From RPQK01 sp041946865 (GTDB lineage Bacteria > Acidobacteriota > UBA6911 > RPQK01), in the NCBI GenBank assembly GCA_041946865.1, contig JBHGBF010000284.1:1-6685 (forward strand): 6,685 nucleotides of DNA, in the 5' to 3' direction. A model generated the notes under the pieces. That model saw only the letters and a list, made by a program, of their open reading frames with translations. It was not told the DNA's origin and did not search any database. The position numbers and the translations under genes were made by a program. Below are positions 1 through 6,685 of this stretch, piece after piece (the first letter of the stretch is position 1; each line of letters opens with the position of its first letter).

Positions 1-28
1 AGCCACACAGCAGCGGTTCCTGTTGATT

Positions 29-59
29 CATCTGTATACTTTCGCCAAAGTCCAGGGCC
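29..59 (-). repeat. Dispersed intergenic repeat, copy 1
   Basis: This 31-nt segment matches the reverse complement of 6629-6659 at 28 of 31 positions. The shared core reads CTGGACTTTGGCGAAA on the minus strand. It lies about 90 nt downstream of the stop codon of the substrate-binding lipoprotein gene, in the same orientation as that gene. Copy 2 has the same relation to the last gene of the window. A small hairpin (GGCCT, loop TTC, AGGCC, 56-68) overlaps its edge. The match is seen directly. That it belongs to a genome-wide family is inference. Confidence 0.6.
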
Positions 60-103
60 TTTCAGGCCGAAAACACGGAGTCGATTTTTTCACACCTTCT
101 GAT

Positions 104-138
104 CGCTGAAAGCTGACCGCTGACCGCTGAACGCTGAT
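104..138. repeat. Five tandem heptamers (CGCTGAN)
   Basis: Five contiguous 7-nt units read CGCTGAA, AGCTGAC, CGCTGAC, CGCTGAA and CGCTGAT. The consensus is [CA]GCTGA[ACT], with variation only at the first and last base. The array lies between the end of the minus-strand lipoprotein gene and the repeat at 29-59. It resembles the short tandemly repeated heptamers known from intergenic regions of some bacterial genomes. No coding or terminator role is visible. Confidence 0.75.
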
Positions 139-149
139 GCGCCGTTTTC

Positions 150-1304
150 CTAGCTGATATGCATGGTGCCGCTGGCGTCAAAGCGGATATTGACGCTGAC
201 GGAGCTGGGTGATTCGGTCCCGATGTTCAGGCTGCCTCGCAGCCCGAACTTCGCCAGAGAAACGACGTAGCTGCCGGGAGGCACCGATGCGGTGGCGAAT
301 CCGGTCCGCTGCTGGAAACCGACAGGGGAAGTCGAATAAGACTTGCCGCTCTCGGTGTTGATCAGGGTAAAAGTCAGGTTCGCAAAGCGGTAAATGTCGA
401 CCCTCGAGCCGGCGTCTTTGGAGATTCGAATCGTCACCTGACGAGGGGCCTGAGCCAGTATTTCCCTCTTCTCCCGTTCGTCGAACCGGACCAGGACTTT
501 CTGTACGCGGCCGGTGTCATGCTCGCTCAGCATCGACGCGTACTGTCCTTTCATCTCGCCAACGGCTGCGTTGACGACCTCTGCCAGCAGTTCGTCCCCT
601 TTTCGCATGGCCACGGCCATATCAATCGTCCCGAGGCTTCCTGGAACAATCTCCAAGGCGGTCATCCCCGGTGTCTCGGACAAGTAGTAAGCTGCTAAAT
701 ACTTGTCATCAACGACTCCGACAACTTCCGCCCGTTTCAACGCCATACACGCCTCGTCGAACGAGTCAAAGGGGGTCAGTGAGGCGCGCGGGTATCTTTC
801 CTTGACAAAATCCTCGTAGGCCGAGCCTCCCCTGATGCCGATCTTCGAGCCGTTGATCCCGGTACGGTCGAGCTTGCGGACGTTCGGCGAGATAACCAAA
901 ACAACGTCCGATGTGTAGTAGGGGGTCGAGAAATCGAGTTCTTCCTGTCGCTGCTTGCTGATGCCGCTTCCCAGCACAACATCCGCTTCCTCGTTCTTAA
1001 GAGCGGGGATCAGGTTCTGATCTTGGCGCGCGACCCAGGCGGGCTGAATCTTGCGGACGCTTTCCCCGGGCTCGAGCCACTCGGCGTTCATCTTTTCCAC
1101 AATGCGCTTGCCGAGCTCCGCGTCAGGCCCCAGTCTCTCCTCTCCCCTCTGATAGAAGCGGGGGGCTTGGAAGGGAAAGACTCCGATCTTCGCCATTTTG
1201 TCCCGTTTAATGCGGGCCATGGTGGCGGAGGTCTTTCTGCACGAATCGAGGCCGACTACAGTTAACAGCAAGAGTGCGATCAAGGGCGTGAGCTTTCTGA
1301 ACAT
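150..1304 (-). CDS. Substrate-binding lipoprotein (SBP_bac_3-like) with C-terminal beta domain
   Basis: This is probably a periplasmic, lipid-anchored solute-binding protein of the polar amino acid type (SBP_bac_3, the GlnH/HisJ fold). It has a hydrophobic signal sequence and a lipobox LDSC with Cys22. The binding fold spans roughly residues 36-285. Its family-like signatures are LIPALKNEEADVVLGSG (98-114), Arg119 followed by ELDFSTPYY (122-130), IGIRGGSAYEDF (155-166) and VVGVVDD (194-200). Arg119, Gly159-Ser161 and Asp199/200 sit where the family contacts the ligand's alpha-carboxylate and alpha-amino groups. An extra segment of about 97 residues (288-384) looks all-beta, with VPPGSYVVSL recalling PEGA or carboxypeptidase-regulatory domains. 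Family members are usually about 250-280 residues, so this tail is unusual. No permease or ATPase gene is adjacent, so transport, sensing or an envelope role are all possible. A Shine-Dalgarno GAGGTG (1312-1317) sits 7 nt before the ATG. The fold is fairly certain; the ligand is unknown. Confidence 0.88.
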   Translation of the reverse strand: MFRKLTPLIALLLLTVVGLDSCRKTSATMARIKRDKMAKIGVFPFQAPRFYQRGEERLGPDAELGKRIVEKMNAEWLEPGESVRKIQPAWVARQDQNLIPALKNEEADVVLGSGISKQRQEELDFSTPYYTSDVVLVISPNVRKLDRTGINGSKIGIRGGSAYEDFVKERYPRASLTPFDSFDEACMALKRAEVVGVVDDKYLAAYYLSETPGMTALEIVPGSLGTIDMAVAMRKGDELLAEVVNAAVGEMKGQYASMLSEHDTGRVQKVLVRFDEREKREILAQAPRQVTIRISKDAGSRVDIYRFANLTFTLINTESGKSYSTSPVGFQQRTGFATASVPPGSYVVSLAKFGLRGSLNIGTESPSSVSVNIRFDASGTMHIS

Positions 1305-1329
1305 TTTTCGACACCTCTAAAGGACGAGG

Positions 1330-1358
1330 AATATACCAGAAGCCTTCCCCGGCAACAA
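1330..1358 (-). promoter_or_regulatory. Candidate sigma70 promoter of the lipoprotein gene
   Basis: On the minus strand a -35 TTGTTG (1353-1358), a 17-nt spacer and a -10 TATATT (1330-1335, five of six consensus bases) precede the lipoprotein gene. The predicted start near 1323 gives a leader of about 18 nt that contains the GAGGTG ribosome site. This suggests that the gene is transcribed separately from nfuA across the 187-nt gap (1305-1491). I see no convincing terminator or small gene elsewhere in that gap. Confidence 0.5.
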
Positions 1359-1491
1359 CCGACTCTGCAAAAATGCGTTCTGATCTAGGTATCGGGCGAG
1401 CACGTCAACCTTCCCTTCAGTGTTTCCAGAATCGCAATCCGGCATTCCCCGAGTTCTGAAGGAAACGTCAACGACCGAGTGCAGTGGCCGT

Positions 1492-2091
1492 CTAACGGTA
1501 ATAGGGGTTTTGCCCTGTACCGTGGTCCGTCGTATCGATTACCTCTTCGATCTCGGGGATCGCTTCCTTGATTCGGGCTTCCACTCCGTGCTTCAGCGTG
1601 ATGTCCACCATGCCGCAGCCGTGACAGCCGCCGCCAAAGGCGAGGTAGACTTTATTGTCCTGTACGTCCACCAGCCGGATCATTCCTCCATGGGCGGCGA
1701 CGGCGGGGTTAAGCTCCGTATCCAGAAGGGCCTGGACCCGTTCGACCAGGGGGCCGGTCAGGTCGCTTCTGGCGCCTTCTCCAAAACCGGGGGCTGGGGG
1801 GCGGTTCGGATTGTCAATACGGAAGCCGCTCTGCAAGGCCCCGTTTTCATAATCGACGGAAGCTCCTGTCAGGTTCTTGGCGCTCTCCGGGTCGAGAAGC
1901 ACTTCAAAGCCTCCGGCATCGATGACCTGATCTTCAGCGGTCTTTTCGTCCAGCCCGACCAGTCTCATGCCGTAACTGAAATCCATTCCGCCGGTGTTGC
2001 GCGCCTCCATCCGCAGCATGACTCTTTCGTCCTGCTGCTCTTTGATGGCAGCCAGAATCTGGCCTTTAGCTTCCTCGGTAAATGTCAGCAT
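1492..2091 (-). CDS. nfuA: NfuA-type Fe-S cluster carrier (A-type-like domain plus NifU C-terminal domain)
   Basis: This cytoplasmic carrier protein delivers [4Fe-4S] clusters to apo-enzymes. Residues 1-100 form a HesB/IscA-like (A-type) domain, recognisable by RNTGGMDFSYGM (31-42) and SGFRIDNPN (88-96). It has no cysteine at all, as in the degenerate N-domain of E. coli NfuA. Residues 111-190 are a NifU-like (Nfu) domain with NPAVAAHGG (128-136) and the cluster-ligand pair Cys156-x-x-Cys159 in GGGCHGCGMVDITLK. These are the only two cysteines, so the cluster is expected to bridge a homodimer. The length (199 aa) and the C-terminal tail ending NPYYR agree with E. coli NfuA (191 aa, ending in a YY motif). 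The start is supported by GGAGGT immediately upstream of the ATG. The gene is divergent from the radical SAM gene, a likely client enzyme (inference). Confidence 0.95.
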   Translation of the reverse strand: MLTFTEEAKGQILAAIKEQQDERVMLRMEARNTGGMDFSYGMRLVGLDEKTAEDQVIDAGGFEVLLDPESAKNLTGASVDYENGALQSGFRIDNPNRPPAPGFGEGARSDLTGPLVERVQALLDTELNPAVAAHGGMIRLVDVQDNKVYLAFGGGCHGCGMVDITLKHGVEARIKEAIPEIEEVIDTTDHGTGQNPYYR

Positions 2092-2133
2092 CTAACCTCC
2101 AAATCTCGGAAATTCCCAAAAAGCTGTGGTCGA

Positions 2134-2163
2134 ATTGTAGCAGCTTCGGCACGGCCGTGTAAA
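2134..2163 (-). promoter_or_regulatory. Candidate sigma70 promoter of nfuA
   Basis: On the minus strand a -35 TTTACA (2158-2163, five of six) and a -10 TACAAT (2134-2139, five of six) are separated by 18 nt. Transcription would start near 2127, giving a leader of about 36 nt that ends in GGAGGT before the nfuA ATG. This is among the best promoter matches in the window. Confidence 0.6.
2150..2159. promoter_or_regulatory. Palindrome CACGGCCGTG inside the nfuA promoter
   Basis: This is a perfect 10-bp palindrome located between the -35 and -10 elements of the candidate nfuA promoter, touching the -35. Its position suits a repressor operator. I do not recognise it as the site of a known iron or Fe-S regulator, and a palindrome this short in G+C-rich DNA may be chance. 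Confidence 0.25.
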
Positions 2164-2229
2164 TTTCAGAGAACGGATCAGTTCCGGCAAAAAGCCGCAA
2201 CCTTGCCAGCGATTCACCCCGCTCCCTGC

Positions 2230-2258
2230 TTGACGGCTCGCTTCATCAAAAAGATACT
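2230..2258 (+). promoter_or_regulatory. Candidate sigma70 promoter of the radical SAM gene
   Basis: A -35 TTGACG (2230-2235, five of six), a 17-nt spacer and a -10 GATACT (2253-2258, four of six) point rightwards. The predicted start is near 2265. That gives a leader of about 100 nt to the preferred start codon at 2366. The region is shared with the divergent nfuA promoter. Confidence 0.45.
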
Positions 2259-2263
2259 GAACC

Positions 2264-2290
2264 AGCCGTTGATTCAAGACAACGGTTTTT
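2264..2290 (+). promoter_or_regulatory. Stem-loop with T-run in the radical SAM leader
   Basis: CCGTTG (2266-2271), an 8-nt loop and CAACGG (2280-2285) form a perfect 6-bp stem, which G-U and A-U pairs can extend to 8 bp in RNA. Five T residues follow (2286-2290). The shape is that of a weak intrinsic terminator. If the promoter at 2230-2258 is correct, the hairpin lies at the very 5' end of the transcript. There it would more likely protect the RNA or affect promoter clearance than terminate. It could terminate any transcript entering from further upstream. Confidence 0.35.
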
Positions 2291-2352
2291 GGGGGGCCCA
2301 AACACCGTCGAATGACTGAGGATTCGTGTCGTCAGGTGACGGGTAGGCCTCG

Positions 2353-2358
2353 AAAGGA
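2353..2358 (+). promoter_or_regulatory. Ribosome binding site that decides the radical SAM start
   Basis: AAAGGA lies 7 nt before the ATG at 2366. The alternative in-frame ATG at 2312 has only a G-run about 15 nt upstream, so 2366 is preferred. Confidence 0.6.
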
Positions 2359-2365
2359 TAGCCTG

Positions 2366-4363
<1,998 letters not shown>

Positions 4364-4392
4364 AGCGCACGGATGCTGGTCGCAGCGGCGGC

Positions 4393-4442
4393 TATCCACG
4401 AATTTCCACGAATTAGACGAAATTCGTGGAAATTCGTGGATA
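4393..4442. repeat. Perfect 22-bp inverted repeat built from four 10-mers
   Basis: The left arm (4393-4414) and right arm (4421-4442) are exact reverse complements around a 6-nt loop, AGACGA. Each arm is itself a tandem pair of one decamer: TCCACGAATT twice on the left, AATTCGTGGA twice on the right. It lies 29 nt after the radical SAM stop codon. No T-run follows on either strand, so it is not a classical intrinsic terminator. It may be a REP-like dispersed element or an RNA 3'-end stabiliser. Similar TTCGTGG-rich intergenic repeats are familiar from several environmental bacterial phyla (recollection). The rest of the spacer 4364-4549 shows only the phhB ribosome site. Confidence 0.8.
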
Positions 4443-4549
4443 AAAAGCACGCCGTGAGTGCATCACTTCAACTGCGCTGAATTCCTCATCCCGCCTTCCG
4501 TTTCAGTCGCGAGCCTGCTGTGTTAGCTTGTTCCTAAGGAGTACCACTC

Positions 4550-4912
4550 ATGACCCGACTGGCAGAAAAGAGGTGTGTCCCCTGCCGGGGAGGAGTCCCG
4601 CCCCTGACTCCGGAACAGATCCGGCCTCTGGCCGACCAGATCGAGCACTGGGACGTCGTTAACAACCATCATTTACAGAAGCGGTTTCGCTTTTCCGACT
4701 TCCGTTCGGCGTTAAACTTCGTGAACGACGTGGGCGAGATTGCCGAACGCGAAGACCACCATCCGGACATCGAGTTGACCTGGGGCAAGGTGGGGATCAC
4801 GATCTGGACCCATAAGATCGACGGCCTGACCGAAAGCGATTTCATCCTGGCGGCGAAGATCGACGAGGCATACAAGGAGGCGCGCCAGGACGAGGGCGTG
4901 CCGGGATCCTAG
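4550..4912 (+). CDS. phhB: Pterin-4a-carbinolamine dehydratase
   Basis: This cytoplasmic enzyme dehydrates 4a-hydroxytetrahydrobiopterin (pterin carbinolamine) so that the pterin cofactor of aromatic amino acid hydroxylases can be recycled. The family signature E-x-E-D-H-H-P-D lies at residues 66-73, with catalytic histidines His70 and His71 and the third conserved histidine in WTHKIDGLT (His88). The ending SDFILAAKID is also typical. The length (120 aa) is normal, including an N-terminal CVPCRGG segment with a CxxC (Cys9, Cys12) often seen in bacterial members. TAAGGAG (4535-4541) sits 8 nt before the ATG. No phenylalanine hydroxylase gene is visible nearby, so the role here could be pterin recycling or a more general pterin function. 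The gene converges with the next one and shares its stop region. Confidence 0.96.
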   Translation: MTRLAEKRCVPCRGGVPPLTPEQIRPLADQIEHWDVVNNHHLQKRFRFSDFRSALNFVNDVGEIAEREDHHPDIELTWGKVGITIWTHKIDGLTESDFILAAKIDEAYKEARQDEGVPGS

Positions 4913-5532
4913 AGGATCAAACTGTGCGAAGCCGACTTGGCGAGATCGGGGCGGCCGCGCGTAATGAAACCAAGGTAACTCTCCTGGTCCGTCTCGGCCA
5001 GGTGATATTCAATGTCGGTGAGGAGCACCTCGAGGCAGTTGATGATCTCGTCGGTCTTCAGGTATCTCTGGTCCCGATCGAGCTGCCGGTGTCCTTCCAG
5101 GTACGTCTTCAGGTCGCGTCCGAGGCTGTTGACAAGGGGATCGGTTCCGGTGTGCTCGTAAATCAGCCCGCTCTGTTCGGTCTTGTAGGTCTTGAGAAGC
5201 AGAGCCACCGAATCGTGAATCTGGCGGTCGCGCAAAGAGCGAAGTCCCTGGGCAAACTTGATGATCGCCTCTTCCAGGCCGATCATGATCTCCAGATAGT
5301 TGGAGTGAACGTCATAATACTTGCGGCGCAGCAACGGGTCGTTGCTTTGCTGCAGCGCGCCGAAGCGCTTCTTCACGAGCTGGTACGATATCCCGGAGCT
5401 CAGGTACTGGCAATCTTCGGGACAGGCGATTTCCAAAACTCTTTTTTTACCGCAGCAAGTCGGACAGATCTGTCCGTTTTTGGCAGGGCAGAATCTCTTG
5501 CCCTTGACCTTTCCACAAACCACACACTTCAT
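4909..5532 (-). CDS. Cysteine-rich N-terminal protein of unknown function
   Basis: I do not recognise a characterised homologue. Of the 207 residues, the first 41 contain eight cysteines (3, 6, 15, 23, 26, 27, 37, 41) in the pattern CVVC, FCPAKNGQICPTCCGKKR, EIACPEDCQYL. This looks like a compact zinc-binding domain with two metal sites. Residues 45-190 contain many predicted amphipathic helices with no transmembrane segment or signal peptide, so the protein is probably cytoplasmic. One more cysteine occurs in the helical part (IINCLEVLL). I recall similar CPA-NGQ-CPxCCG-KR-EI-CPxDC-YL openings in uncharacterised proteins of Acidobacteriota and related phyla. Binding of nucleic acid or protein is possible but only a guess. 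The start fits the first CxxC at residue 3; the ribosome site is weak (GGGAA close to the ATG). The stop codon overlaps that of phhB by 4 nt. Confidence 0.85.
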   Translation of the reverse strand: MKCVVCGKVKGKRFCPAKNGQICPTCCGKKRVLEIACPEDCQYLSSGISYQLVKKRFGALQQSNDPLLRRKYYDVHSNYLEIMIGLEEAIIKFAQGLRSLRDRQIHDSVALLLKTYKTEQSGLIYEHTGTDPLVNSLGRDLKTYLEGHRQLDRDQRYLKTDEIINCLEVLLTDIEYHLAETDQESYLGFITRGRPDLAKSASHSLIL

Positions 5533-5541
5533 TTCCCAAAA

Positions 5542-5570
5542 ATCTTACTATTTCTATGGAAGCCACACAA
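5542..5570 (-). promoter_or_regulatory. Weak candidate promoter of the cysteine-rich protein gene
   Basis: On the minus strand TTGTGT (5565-5570), a 17-nt spacer and TAAGAT (5542-5547, four of six) lie just before the gene, with 9 nt from the -10 to the ATG. If real, the transcript would have almost no leader. The match is modest. Confidence 0.25.
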
Positions 5571-5584
5571 CTCGGCCGCCTCAA

Positions 5585-5613
5585 TTCACCCCGTCCAGCC
5601 GGAAGTCTATAAT
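5585..5613 (+). promoter_or_regulatory. Promoter abutting the DUF2203 start codon
   Basis: A -35 TTCACC (5585-5590, four of six), an exact 17-nt spacer and a perfect -10 TATAAT (5608-5613) end only 8 nt before the ATG at 5622. Transcription would start at about 5620-5622, giving a leaderless or nearly leaderless mRNA. This agrees with the lack of any Shine-Dalgarno sequence upstream of that ATG. Confidence 0.6.
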
Positions 5614-5621
5614 CAAAACTA

Positions 5622-6014
5622 ATGGCTAAGCGCTTTTTCACCGTCGAGGAGGCCCGCCAACTCCTCCCGCGGGTTCGGGAACTGATGCAGAGAATGGTGA
5701 GCATGGTCGGTGCCCTGGAAGAAGCCAAAGAACACGTCAAGGAGCTCGCTCGAAAAGGCGAGATGAACACAGGCAGTCCGGTAGGGACCCAGTATATCGA
5801 AGGGCTTGCGCACATAAGCGATTGCCTGGCTGCTATTCAGGCGACCGGCTGTATCGTGAAGAGCATCGATGAGGGTCTGGTCGACTTCCCGCATTGGCGG
5901 GAAGGTCGAGAAGTCTACTTGTGCTGGAAGAACGGGGAGCCGGACATCAGCTACTGGCACGAGATCGATGCCGGGTTCGCCGGACGGACTCCGCTCGATC
6001 AGGACCCCTCCTGA
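5622..6014 (+). CDS. DUF2203 family protein
   Basis: This is a 130-residue cytoplasmic protein of the uncharacterised DUF2203 family. The family pattern runs through it: FFTVEEARQLLPRVREL (5-21) opens a helical first half, which has coiled-coil character from about 18 to 45. Then come GCIVKSIDEGLVDFP (76-90), GREVYLCWKNGEPDISYWHE (95-114) and GFAGRTPL (118-125). Length and ending are normal for the family, so it is complete. Its molecular function is unknown; the conserved Trp, His and Cys in LCW and YWHE are the obvious candidates for functional residues. There is no Shine-Dalgarno sequence, and the promoter at 5585-5613 implies leaderless translation. It probably forms a two-gene operon with the lipoprotein gene 15 nt downstream. 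Confidence 0.92.
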   Translation: MAKRFFTVEEARQLLPRVRELMQRMVSMVGALEEAKEHVKELARKGEMNTGSPVGTQYIEGLAHISDCLAAIQATGCIVKSIDEGLVDFPHWREGREVYLCWKNGEPDISYWHEIDAGFAGRTPLDQDPS

Positions 6015-6029
6015 CAGGAGAATCGGTAA

Positions 6030-6626
6030 ATGTTTAGGCTTCAGAAGCTGTTGGCTGTGATTGTGACTTTGATGTGGCTCGCTCCCGCCTGTTCCCGCCA
6101 GAAAGATGAGGCGGCCCCCCAGCCTGTACAAGGAGGAGGATTCACTCCGGGAAACGCCGCCAGTCTGACTTTTCAGGCGCCTGCCGGCTGGACCGAGGAG
6201 GTCCCGGCCTCTCGGATGCGGCGGGCTCAATACCGGCTTCCCCGCGTCGCCGGTGACCCGGAAGACGCCGAGATGGTCGTTTTCTACTTTCCCGGCCAGG
6301 GTGGCTCCGTACAGAGCAATATCGACCGGTGGGTCGGGATGTTCACGAAGGCCGACGGAAGCGCGGCAACCGAAGACGCCAAGACGGAGAAGAAAACCGT
6401 CAACGGCCTGAGCGTGACGACTGTCGATGTAGAAGGTGTATACACCAACCAGTCGATGGGACCGATGGCGGGTGCATCCGGCCCTAAGCCGGATTACCGG
6501 ATGCTGGCGGCCATTGTCGAGACGTCCGGAGGCCCCTGGTTCTTCAAGCTGACCGGTCCTAAACAAACGGTAGGGAAGTGGAAGAGCAGCTTCGACCAGT
6601 TCGTTCAAACGATCAGGCCGGCGTAG
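6030..6626 (+). CDS. Small predicted lipoprotein
   Basis: This 198-residue envelope lipoprotein has a hydrophobic signal (residues 4-20) and a lipobox LAPAC with Cys21. A flexible linker rich in Gln, Pro and Gly (about 22-44) follows. The globular part (45-198) starts with SLTFQAPAGWTEE and ends with GGPWFFKLTGPKQTV (167-181) plus a terminal helix, FDQFVQTIRPA. This alternation of an N-terminal AP-x-GW strand, a central helix (NIDRWVGMF, 97-105) and a late FFKLTGP strand recalls PsbP-like or DUF1795-type alpha-beta folds that bind small ligands or help protein assembly. That assignment is tentative. GGAG (6017-6020) lies 9 nt before the ATG and overlaps the 15-nt gap after the DUF2203 stop, which suggests co-transcription. 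No catalytic motif is visible. Confidence 0.9.
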   Translation: MFRLQKLLAVIVTLMWLAPACSRQKDEAAPQPVQGGGFTPGNAASLTFQAPAGWTEEVPASRMRRAQYRLPRVAGDPEDAEMVVFYFPGQGGSVQSNIDRWVGMFTKADGSAATEDAKTEKKTVNGLSVTTVDVEGVYTNQSMGPMAGASGPKPDYRMLAAIVETSGGPWFFKLTGPKQTVGKWKSSFDQFVQTIRPA

Positions 6627-6631
6627 CCGGC
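6617..6631 (+). other. Short GC-rich hairpin over the lipoprotein stop codon
   Basis: GCCGGC, loop GTA, GCCGGC forms a 6-bp stem that includes the TAG stop codon (6624-6626). No immediate T-run follows. A run of six T and a second small hairpin-like sequence (CGCC GAA GGCG) occur at the window edge, so a terminator could be completed outside the window. Confidence 0.3.
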
Positions 6632-6659
6632 ACTGGACTTTGGCGAAAATAAACAGATG
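6629..6659 (+). repeat. Dispersed intergenic repeat, copy 2
   Basis: This is the inverted partner of 29-59 (28 of 31 positions identical). It starts 3 nt after the stop codon of the small lipoprotein gene and reads in the same sense as that gene. The sequence beyond it (6660-6685) does not match the corresponding flank of copy 1. Confidence 0.6.
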
Positions 6660-6685
6660 TGTGAACGTTTTTTACGCCGAAGGCG

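Noticed and set aside
104..138. CRISPR-like array
   Set aside because: The units are only 7 nt and contiguous, with no spacers.
1414..1462. CCTTCAG / CTGAAGG inverted repeat as an nfuA terminator
   Set aside because: The stem is only 7 bp with a 35-nt loop and no T-run, so chance is a sufficient explanation.
2092..2301. Minus-strand open frame of 69 codons directly upstream of nfuA
   Set aside because: It covers the candidate promoters on both strands, shows no domain, and has no clear ribosome site. Promoter DNA explains the region better.
1420..2319. Plus-strand open frame of 299 codons
   Set aside because: It is antisense to nfuA and runs on through the divergent promoter region. The nfuA reading has an unmistakable family signature and a strong ribosome site.
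4393..4442. Intrinsic terminator after the radical SAM gene
   Set aside because: The arms are A+T-rich and no T-run follows on either strand; on the plus strand the next bases are AAAA.
5619..6608. Long minus-strand open frame of 329 codons
   Set aside because: It is antisense to the DUF2203 and lipoprotein genes, both of which show family motifs, a lipobox and proper start signals. Its own translation shows no recognisable domain.

Overview
The window holds seven protein-coding genes of ordinary bacterial type and no RNA gene, transposase or CRISPR array. The gene mix (an NfuA-type Fe-S carrier, pterin carbinolamine dehydratase, a DUF2203 protein, a cysteine-rich protein that opens with a CPAKNGQICPTCCG-type motif, two lipoproteins), the moderately high G+C and the intergenic micro-repeats suggest a Gram-negative, probably soil or sediment bacterium. 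Acidobacteriota is my best guess. That placement rests on remembered family distributions, not on a marker gene.

Layout. Positions 1-149 are non-coding, with a short dispersed repeat (29-59) and five tandem heptamers (104-138). On the minus strand are an orphan substrate-binding lipoprotein (150-1304) and, 187 bp upstream of it, nfuA (1492-2091). A divergent promoter region (2092-2365) separates nfuA from a large plus-strand radical SAM enzyme (2366-4363). An intergenic spacer (4364-4549) carries a perfect 22-bp inverted repeat. It is followed by phhB (4550-4912, plus), which converges with a cysteine-rich protein gene of unknown function (4909-5532, minus); the two stop codons share one CTAG. 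A short divergent region (5533-5621) leads to a plus-strand pair: a DUF2203 protein (5622-6014) and a small lipoprotein (6030-6626). A second, inverted copy of the 29-59 repeat lies just after the last gene (6629-6659).

The most interesting gene is the radical SAM protein. Its architecture is an N-terminal rubredoxin-like CPxC...CPKHG region, a radical SAM CxxxCxxC core with GGEP, a CSCHPNC segment and a late FCAYN segment. This resembles the archaeal tetraether lipid synthase (Tes) family and its bacterial relatives, which are implicated in joining lipid tails into membrane-spanning lipids. It lacks the CPxDCGxC-type auxiliary-cluster motif that I associate with Tes just before the radical SAM motif, so it may be a separate clade with a different substrate. 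Its divergent neighbour nfuA makes a carrier for [4Fe-4S] clusters, a plausible functional partner for a multi-cluster enzyme. The remaining genes look like independent housekeeping or envelope units.
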